Assembly: GCA_965140355.1 (NCBI GenBank)
Contig: OZ223193.1
Location: forward strand, 248,001 to 312,000
From: Acetobacterium sp965140355
Lineage (GTDB): Bacteria > Bacillota > Clostridia > Eubacteriales > Eubacteriaceae
Direction: 5' to 3'
DNA length: 64,000 nucleotides
Both the position numbers and the translations under genes were made by a program. Shown in pieces: positions 58,500 through 64,000 of the stretch (positions are counted from its first letter, which is position 1; every line of letters starts with the position of its first letter). The notes beneath the pieces are model-generated. The model ran no database searches. It was not told where the DNA came from and saw only the letters and a list, made by a program, of their open reading frames with translations.

Positions 58500-59972
58500 A
58501 TGTATGATGTTGCTATAATCGGTGCTGGAATAATCGGAACATCCATTGCCCGAGCATTAAGTCGTTACCAATTATCTGTTATCGTTTTTGAAAAAGAAAA
58601 CGATGTATCCATGGGTGCTACAAAAGCTAACTCGGCTATCGTTCACGGAGGTTTTGCCGAATCCCATTCAAAAGTTAAAGGTGGTTTATGTTACAAAGGA
58701 AGAAAACAATTCGACCAACTCAACCAAGAGTTAAATTTTGGTTTTGATAAAATCGGTTCGCTGGTTCTTGCCTTTGAAGACGACCAATTGGCGAAACTGA
58801 AAGAACTTTATGAAAATGGTCTGGCTAACGGTCTGGACGACTTGGAAATTATTGATCATGACCAGATTATGGCAATGGAGCCAAATGTCAATCCTGATGT
58901 TAAATATGCCCTCTACTGTAAAGGTGCCGGTGTCTGTTCGCCCTACGAAATGGCCATTGCTCTTGCTGAGAATGCGGTTGAAAACGGTGTCGAACTGGCA
59001 TTGAATACAGAGATCACTGATATCATCAAAACAACTGACGGATTTGAGTTAACCGATCACAACCAAAAAAAATACGCCGCACATTACGTTATTAATGCCG
59101 GCGGCGTTTGCTCTGATACGATCGCTCAAATGGTTGGTATCAACAACTTCACAATCACTCCCCGTTCCGGTGAATACCTTCTAATGGTTCGCGGTTCTGC
59201 TAATATCATTAATAACGTATTATTCCAGATGCCGACGAAGATGGGGAAAGGAATTCTCGTCACCCCAACATTTTACGGAAATCTGCTGATTGGTCCCGAT
59301 GCTGTTAATGAAGATATTGCTGATAAATCGACCCATTCGGAACGACTTTTAAAGATTTTTAACGAAGCTAAGCACACCACGGACAAACTTAACATTAAAC
59401 AATTTATCCGTAGCTATACTGGTATCCGCGCCGTCAGTTCTACCGATGACTTTATTATTGAAGCAACACCGGTTAATGGTTTTATTAATTGTGCCGGCAT
59501 TCAGTCGCCGGGGCTGACTTCCTCGCCAGCGATTGCCGAATTAGTTCTTAAACTCTTAAAAGAATTAAATTGTCCCTTTGAGGAAGATCCTAACTATAAT
59601 CCCTACCGCAAACCGATCATTACCTTAACCGAACTAAAACCGCTCAAGGAAATTCAACCACTCATTGACATCGCTTCCAGTCCCGAAAAAATTATTTGCC
59701 GCTGTGAACAGGTCGATGAAGCAACCATCATCGATGCGATGAACCGTGGCATTCCGGTAACAACGGTGGATGGAATCAAACGACGAACACGAGCCGGATG
59801 CGGCTGGTGTCAAGGCACTTTCTGTCGTCCCCGTGTTGTCGAAGTGATGGAACGAGAACTAGGTCATGAAATTGATTCACGTTTCGATGTCGAACACAGT
59901 GGCGTTAACCGGGTCGGAAAAAACGAGATTGTCGATTATATTAAAGCTCATCAAGATTCTGAATCTAAGTAA
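58500..59972 (+). CDS. FAD-dependent oxidoreductase with C-terminal BFD-like [2Fe-2S] domain (GlpA-like)
   Basis: 490 residues. N-terminal FAD motif IIGAGIIGTSIARALSRY; DAO-type fold with TKANSAIVHGGFAESHSK and RSYTGIRAVSSTDDFIIEA; a C-terminal Cys cluster CRCEQVDEATI ... AGCGWCQGTFCRPR typical of BFD-like [2Fe-2S] domains of anaerobic glycerol-3-phosphate dehydrogenase-like enzymes. AGAAGGAGA ribosome site. 49 nt after the asparaginase-like gene. No glpB/glpC neighbours, so another hydroxy- or amino-acid substrate is possible. Confidence 0.85.
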   Translation: MYDVAIIGAGIIGTSIARALSRYQLSVIVFEKENDVSMGATKANSAIVHGGFAESHSKVKGGLCYKGRKQFDQLNQELNFGFDKIGSLVLAFEDDQLAKLKELYENGLANGLDDLEIIDHDQIMAMEPNVNPDVKYALYCKGAGVCSPYEMAIALAENAVENGVELALNTEITDIIKTTDGFELTDHNQKKYAAHYVINAGGVCSDTIAQMVGINNFTITPRSGEYLLMVRGSANIINNVLFQMPTKMGKGILVTPTFYGNLLIGPDAVNEDIADKSTHSERLLKIFNEAKHTTDKLNIKQFIRSYTGIRAVSSTDDFIIEATPVNGFINCAGIQSPGLTSSPAIAELVLKLLKELNCPFEEDPNYNPYRKPIITLTELKPLKEIQPLIDIASSPEKIICRCEQVDEATIIDAMNRGIPVTTVDGIKRRTRAGCGWCQGTFCRPRVVEVMERELGHEIDSRFDVEHSGVNRVGKNEIVDYIKAHQDSESK

Positions 59973-60008
59973 CTCCAGACTCCTTATTTATTAACTCATT
60001 CTGTATAT

Positions 60009-60044
60009 TAAAAAACGTTGGTAACTACCAGCGTTTTTTTTTTT
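60009..60044 (+). terminator. Rho-independent terminator
   Basis: AAAAACG-T-TGGTA / TACCA-G-CGTTTTT stem followed by a long T-run, 37 nt after the oxidoreductase gene. Confidence 0.85.
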
Positions 60045-60234
60045 GCAAAAATGCTTTTTTTATTAATCGTTCTTTTTGATGAATACTGTGTAAAAAAACA
60101 CCTGAATCTAATCAATTAACACTCTACTTATCCCTATTTCAATGCGTTTATTAATTCTACCGATACTGCCTTTATTCCCTCCCTTTCGATTGTTAATTTA
60201 ACTCGATTCGATCGCATAATCTTTAAAATAATCA

Positions 60235-60263
60235 TTGACAAAGATAATGCAACCGTTTATACT
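60235..60263 (+). promoter_or_regulatory. Sigma-A promoter of the methyltransferase operon
   Basis: -35 TTGACA (60235-60240), 17-nt spacer, -10 TATACT (60258-60263). Strong promoter about 184 nt before the methyltransferase I start. The rest of the 60045-60234 stretch holds no gene. Confidence 0.82.
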
Positions 60264-60282
60264 AACAGTAAATAGAAGTCTA

Positions 60283-60302
60283 TTTACTAAAATATTAGTA
60301 AA
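60283..60302. promoter_or_regulatory. Operator-like palindrome just downstream of the promoter
   Basis: TTTACTAA-AATA-TTAGTAAA, perfect 8-nt arms, starting 20 nt after the -10. Related half-sites (TATACTAA) occur at 60257-60264 and 60313-60320. Position is ideal for a repressor, TetR-like dyad style (inference). Confidence 0.6.
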
Positions 60303-60446
60303 CAAATGCGACTATACTAATCATAGCTTTTTGCAAGATTTTTGTATCCGGATTTTATTTTTTCAACTTCGATCCTTATACATTATGAAATCCTTGTCAA
60401 ACTGTTCAATCTTTCATCTTACCAAATTAAAGGAGGCTACAAAATT

Positions 60447-61427
60447 ATGTTAACTGTAAAAGAAAATTTAAAAGAAGTCCTAACTGGTGGAAATCCGGAT
60501 CGATTTGTCAAACAATATGAATTTATGCAAATGATCATGAGTGTTCCATCTAGCCGAATCAAACCTGCCATCGGTGAAGAAGTTGTCAATGAATGGGGGG
60601 TCACGATTCGTTGGCCAGAAGGACAACTTGGTTCTTTTCCTGTTCACGATGGTGATCATATTGTCTTAAAAGATATCACCAAATGGCGCGACTACGTCAA
60701 AGCTCCAAACGTTGTTTTCCCTGCTGAAGCCTGGGAACAAGCAATTGCTGATGCTAAAGCAGTCGATCATGATAATCAATATGTAACCGCATTTATTGCA
60801 CCTGGTGTTTTTGAACTAACCCACTATTTAATGGGTATGGAAGATGCCTTAATGAGTTTTTATGAAGAACCGGAAGCAATGGCTGAACTAATCGATTATA
60901 TCACCGAATTTGAACTGGCTTATGCTAAAGAATTAGTTACTTACCTCAAACCTGAAGTTGTTTTTCATCATGATGACTGGGGCAGCCAAATTTCAACGTT
61001 CCTTTCTCCTGCTATGTTTGAAGAATTCTTCCTGCCAGCATACAAAAAAATCTATGGTTTCTATAAAGAAAACGGTGTCGAACTAATTGTTCACCATAGT
61101 GATAGTTATGCTGCTACCTTAGTACCATACATGATTGAAATGGGTATTGATATTTGGCAAGGTGTCATGACTACTAATGATATTCCTAAGATGATTAAAG
61201 AATACGGCGGCCAGATTAGCTTTATGGGCGGTGTTCATAGTGGTGTTATCGATCATCCTGAATGGTCAAAAGAACAAGTTGAAGAAGAATTTGCTAAAGC
61301 ATGTCATGATTGTGGAAAACTTTACTTTATTCCTGGCTCTTGTCAAGGTTTAGGGATCAGCTCTTTCCCAGGTGTTTATGAAGCAAGCGACGACGCCATT
61401 GACAAAATGTCAAAGGAAATGTTTTAA
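60447..61427 (+). CDS. Methyltransferase I, URO-D family (O-demethylase MtvB/OdmB-like)
   Basis: 326 residues of the uroporphyrinogen decarboxylase-like corrinoid methyltransferase family (MtaA/MtbA/MtvB). Central HHDDWGSQISTFLSPAMFEEFF, then ELIVHHSDSYAATLVPYM and SCQGLGISSFPG near the C-terminus supply His/Cys candidates for the zinc site. It should transfer a methyl group from a substrate (for example a methoxylated aromatic) to the corrinoid protein. The frame opens earlier, but AAAGGAGG sits 10 nt before the ATG at 60447. Confidence 0.88.
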   Translation: MLTVKENLKEVLTGGNPDRFVKQYEFMQMIMSVPSSRIKPAIGEEVVNEWGVTIRWPEGQLGSFPVHDGDHIVLKDITKWRDYVKAPNVVFPAEAWEQAIADAKAVDHDNQYVTAFIAPGVFELTHYLMGMEDALMSFYEEPEAMAELIDYITEFELAYAKELVTYLKPEVVFHHDDWGSQISTFLSPAMFEEFFLPAYKKIYGFYKENGVELIVHHSDSYAATLVPYMIEMGIDIWQGVMTTNDIPKMIKEYGGQISFMGGVHSGVIDHPEWSKEQVEEEFAKACHDCGKLYFIPGSCQGLGISSFPGVYEASDDAIDKMSKEMF

Positions 61428-61486
61428 TCCTTTAAATTAATATTTTATAATTATTACCATAAATAACTGTCTTAGGAGGCAATAAA

Positions 61487-62290
61487 TTGATAATCATAGG
61501 CGAAAAAATTAACGGCGCGATTCCCTCAACGGCAAAAGCAATTGCAGCTAAAGATGGCGAATTCATCAAAAATCTAGCCAAGATTCAAACGGAAGCTGGT
61601 GTTGATTATATTGATGTCTGTGCCTCAGTTGATGACGACATCGAACTGGAAACAATGAAATGGTTAATCGATCTGGTTCAGGAAGTTACTGATACCCCGA
61701 TTGCTGTCGATAGCCCTAATGTGTACACCTGTATTGAAGCAATGAAATATTGTAACAAACCGGGTTTGTTTAATTCAGTTTCACTTGAAGGCGATAAAGT
61801 TGATGCGGCCTTTAAAGTGATTGCAGATACAAAATGGGAATGTGTGGCACTGCTTAACAGCGACAAAGGCATTCCTAAAACCGCTAAAGACCGTCTTGAT
61901 GTATTTGCCGATCTAATGGCAAAAGTGAAAGAATACGGCATCGCTCCTTCCCGCATGCACATTGATCCCCTCGTTGAAATGCTTTGTACCTCGGAAGACG
62001 GCATTGCAATGGTCGTCGAAGTTATTAAAAGCATCAAAGAACAATACCCGACCATTCATGTCACCGGCGCAGTCAGCAATATTTCGTTCAACCTGCCAGC
62101 TCGAAAAATGGTAAACATGGGCTTTACCGTTCTGGCTATGAATGCTGGTTTGGACAGCGCTATTCTTGACCCGACAAATGGTGATTTAATGGGTATCATC
62201 TTCGCAACAGAAGCCTTGCTTGGTGAAGATGACTTCTGTATGGAATATATCGGCGCATATCGTGAAGGTATCTTCGGTCTCAAAAAATAA
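61487..62290 (+). CDS. Methyltransferase II: methylcorrinoid:THF methyltransferase (MtvA-like)
   Basis: 267-residue pterin-binding TIM barrel of the DHPS/AcsE-like group: IIIGEKINGAIPSTAKAI, ADPIDVCASVDDD-like YIDVCASV, PIAVDSPNVYTC, NSVSLEGDK, HVTGAVSNISFNLPARK. TTG start (61487) eight nt after AGGAGG; no usable ATG nearby. It would move the methyl group from corrinoid protein to tetrahydrofolate, linking the substrate to the Wood-Ljungdahl pathway. Confidence 0.9.
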   Translation: MIIIGEKINGAIPSTAKAIAAKDGEFIKNLAKIQTEAGVDYIDVCASVDDDIELETMKWLIDLVQEVTDTPIAVDSPNVYTCIEAMKYCNKPGLFNSVSLEGDKVDAAFKVIADTKWECVALLNSDKGIPKTAKDRLDVFADLMAKVKEYGIAPSRMHIDPLVEMLCTSEDGIAMVVEVIKSIKEQYPTIHVTGAVSNISFNLPARKMVNMGFTVLAMNAGLDSAILDPTNGDLMGIIFATEALLGEDDFCMEYIGAYREGIFGLKK

Positions 62291-62311
62291 TTTATTATTT
62301 CATTAACCATC

Positions 62312-62346
62312 CTCGCTTAGTGTTGACACACAATCGCACTTAAGCG
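62312..62346 (+). other. Intercistronic hairpin between methyltransferase II and corrinoid protein genes
   Basis: TCGCTTA-GTG and CACTTAAGCGA arms (one bulge) enclose TTGACA. No T-run follows; likely an mRNA stabiliser/processing site, or the palindrome overlaps a secondary promoter (TTGACA at 62323). Confidence 0.4.
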
Positions 62347-62383
62347 AATAGAATTATCAAATTAATTTAAATAGGAGAATAAC

Positions 62384-63010
62384 ATGTCAAAAATTGAAGA
62401 AGTAAAAGCAAAAGTAGAAATTGGTAAAACTAAACTGATTCCAGGATTAGTTCAAGAAGCATTAGACGAAGGTAGCCCTGCAGCTGATATCCTTCAAGCA
62501 ATGGTCGATTCAATGAGTGTTGTTGGCGAAAAATTCTCTTCTGGAGAAATTTTTGTTCCGGAAATGCTAATTGCTGCCAAAGCTATGGCAAAAGGCGTTG
62601 ATGTTTTACGACCACTTTTAGCTGGTGATAGTTCAGCTTCTTTAGGAACCTGTATTATCGGAACTGTTGCTGGTGATTTACATGATATCGGTAAAAATCT
62701 AGTTTCGATGATGATCGAAAGTGCTGGTTTCACGATGGTTGATCTTGGTGTAGATGTACCGGCTGAACGATTTGTTGAAGCTGCAAAAGAAAACGAAAAC
62801 GTTACCTTAATTGCCTGCTCAGGTCTGTTGACGACAACAATGCCTGCTCTTAAAGAAGCCGTACAAACCATTAAAGCCAGTGATTTAGATGTTAAAGTGA
62901 TCGTTGGTGGCGCACCGGTTACACCAGAATACGCAACCGAAATTGGCGCTGATGGATTTGCTCCTGATGCTGGTAGTGCCGCAGTTAAAGCCAAAGAATT
63001 AGTTGCTTAA
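62384..63010 (+). CDS. Corrinoid protein (MtvC-like methyl carrier)
   Basis: 208 residues. N-terminal helical cap (LVQEALDEGSPAADILQAMVD, SGEIFVPEMLIAAKAM) and B12-binding Rossmann domain with D98-L-H100-D-I-G103 base-off His motif in GDLHDIGKN, plus GGAPVTPEYATEIGADGF. Accepts methyl from methyltransferase I and hands it to methyltransferase II; needs the ASKHA activator. TAGGAGAAT ribosome site. Confidence 0.93.
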   Translation: MSKIEEVKAKVEIGKTKLIPGLVQEALDEGSPAADILQAMVDSMSVVGEKFSSGEIFVPEMLIAAKAMAKGVDVLRPLLAGDSSASLGTCIIGTVAGDLHDIGKNLVSMMIESAGFTMVDLGVDVPAERFVEAAKENENVTLIACSGLLTTTMPALKEAVQTIKASDLDVKVIVGGAPVTPEYATEIGADGFAPDAGSAAVKAKELVA

Positions 63011-63052
63011 TATATTTATACTTAAACCCTGTTTATCAACATTATAACTAAT

Positions 63053-63092
63053 AAAAAAGAAAACGCGTGATTTGCGTTTTCTTTTTTTATTT
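63053..63092 (+). terminator. Rho-independent terminator of the methyltransferase operon
   Basis: AAAAAAGAAAACGC / GCGTTTTCTTTTTT, 14-bp stem, followed by TATTT; 42 nt after the corrinoid protein stop. Confidence 0.88.
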
Positions 63093-63234
63093 CTCATATT
63101 TTTTTAAGAGAATCATTGAAAATATTTTTAAAAAACGTCTGGTAGATCGTTTCTAAATACTGTTCAGGCTAATTGTTTATGACGATAAATTTTTCACGGG
63201 TCAGTAACCTGCTTTTCTCTGACATAAATTATTT

Positions 63235-64000
63235 TTATACGAGGTCAATAAGTTCTCCCGCAATCGGCAGCCAAAGTGTAGCCAATCCAACAAAGGCCAG
63301 TTGGAGCCAAACGGTCGCCTTCGGCATATCAGTCATCTTATAATAACCTGCGGTATAAGTAATTAATGGAATCGTATCAATAGGAAATAAGTAACAATTA
63401 CCGGCGCAAAGCCCCAGTGTAATGATAAAAAGCGCGGGGTTTATTGCAGTTGTTTCTGCCAAACTGATAATTACCGGAGTCAAAATCCCGATTAAAGCTG
63501 GCGCTACCGGTACAATCAAGATCACGATAAAAATCATCACAGCCACAAAAAAAACGCCACCCATGATCGAAAATGTCAAGGATGATGGCAACACATAAGC
63601 GACAAACCATTCACTGACACCGTTTGCAACAATGGTGTTGGCAAGACATATAACCGATCCAATTAAGATAAACGATGTCCAGCTCACCGCCTTCATATAG
63701 CGCTCCCAAGTTAGAATTTTAATGCCGGGTAAAAAGAAGCTAACGCACCCTAACAAAGCGACTACAGTTACTTCAATAGCTGGGAAAAATGAGCTTAAAA
63801 GCCAAAATATGACCATTATCGAGGTAATAACGATAACTTTCAGCTCGTTGCCTCTGACTTTTTCTTTTACTTCGATCGTTGTCAGATAATTTTGAATATC
63901 TGCACTTTCAATTTCGGCTGGCGGATATATTTTAGTTAATATCAACCACGCCAGCGGGATCATAACGATAACAATAGGAATACTGCAAACCATCCACTGA
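63235..64000 (-). CDS. DASS/SLC13-type anion:sodium symporter, C-terminal part (runs off the window)
   Basis: At least 255 codons, open past the right edge. Multiple TM helices and the DASS C-terminal blocks SWTSFILIGSVICLANTIVANGVSEW, PVAPALIGILTPVIISLAE and LCAGNCYLFPIDTIPLITYTAGYYKMTDM. Likely a di- or tricarboxylate/anion importer. Placement beside the methyltransferase operon may indicate uptake of its substrate, but it is transcribed toward it and separated by the terminator (inference). Confidence 0.82.
   Translation of the reverse strand, partial: QWMVCSIPIVIVMIPLAWLILTKIYPPAEIESADIQNYLTTIEVKEKVRGNELKVIVITSIMVIFWLLSSFFPAIEVTVVALLGCVSFFLPGIKILTWERYMKAVSWTSFILIGSVICLANTIVANGVSEWFVAYVLPSSLTFSIMGGVFFVAVMIFIVILIVPVAPALIGILTPVIISLAETTAINPALFIITLGLCAGNCYLFPIDTIPLITYTAGYYKMTDMPKATVWLQLAFVGLATLWLPIAGELIDLV

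Noticed and set aside
60045..60446. Cobalamin riboswitch before the methyltransferase operon
   Set aside because: No B12-box-like sequence; a DNA dyad and promoter explain the region better.
62494..62994. 166-codon antisense frame to the corrinoid protein gene
   Set aside because: Shadow of a gene with biased codon use; no ribosome site or family signature.

Overview
The window looks like a chromosomal segment of an anaerobic acetogenic Firmicute close to Acetobacterium (inference). The reasons are a complete methyl-branch Wood-Ljungdahl cluster in the order fhs-fchA-folD-rnfC2-metV-metF (the arrangement known from Acetobacterium woodii), a corrinoid O-demethylase-type methyltransferase set, low-to-moderate GC and clostridial-type gene order. 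No sequence search was run; names rest on motifs, length and context.

Layout. (1) 1-17.5 kb, minus strand: a division and cell-wall (dcw) cluster read from mraZ down to ftsZ (mraZ, rsmH, ftsL-like, PASTA-PBP, murF, mraY, murD, ftsW, murG, ftsQ, ftsZ), followed by nrdR, a Nudix hydrolase, a 35-codon small ORF, a site-2-type protease, scpA, scpB, a pseudouridine synthase, a small acetyltransferase-like protein and a ytqB-like methyltransferase that appears frameshifted. murE, murC, murB and ftsA are absent from the cluster. (2) 17.7-26 kb: ACT/DUF711 pair, FmdE-like protein, LOR/SDH-family protein, sirtuin, hydrolase, ABM-fold protein, and a LytTR regulator with membrane proteins and a CPBP protease. 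(3) 26.2-31.7 kb, minus strand: one 16S-23S-5S rRNA operon with no spacer tRNA, a near-consensus promoter, two processing stalks and a very long terminal palindrome. (4) 31.7-36.9 kb: an AT-rich accessory island between the rRNA operon and lysS. It carries a large protein fusing a cytosine-methyltransferase-like domain without its catalytic Cys to an AAA ATPase and a Toprim-like domain, a DUF2971 protein, two small plasmid/ICE-like genes and a truncated serine recombinase. (5) 36.9-43.8 kb, minus strand: lysS, greA, serS, UPF0182 membrane protein, VanX-type dipeptidase. (6) 44-54 kb, minus strand: amidohydrolase, gcvH, lpdA, metF, metV, rnfC2, folD, fchA, fhs. (7) 55.4-64 kb: on the plus strand a corrinoid-protein reductive activator, an asparaginase-like protein, a FAD oxidoreductase, then methyltransferase I, methyltransferase II and corrinoid protein; a DASS-type transporter runs off the right edge on the minus strand.

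How it fits together. Region 6 converts formate plus tetrahydrofolate to methyl-THF; the MetF-MetV-RnfC2 complex catalyses the final NADH-linked step. Region 7 would feed methyl groups from methylated compounds into the same methyl-THF pool: methyltransferase I loads the corrinoid protein, methyltransferase II passes the methyl group to THF, and the ASKHA ferredoxin repairs oxidised corrinoid. The two arms are separated by a gene-poor 1.3-kb region with several palindromes. The best candidate for an undescribed system is the accessory-island pseudo-methyltransferase/AAA/Toprim fusion with its DUF2971 neighbour, whose domain logic resembles nucleic-acid-sensing phage defence.
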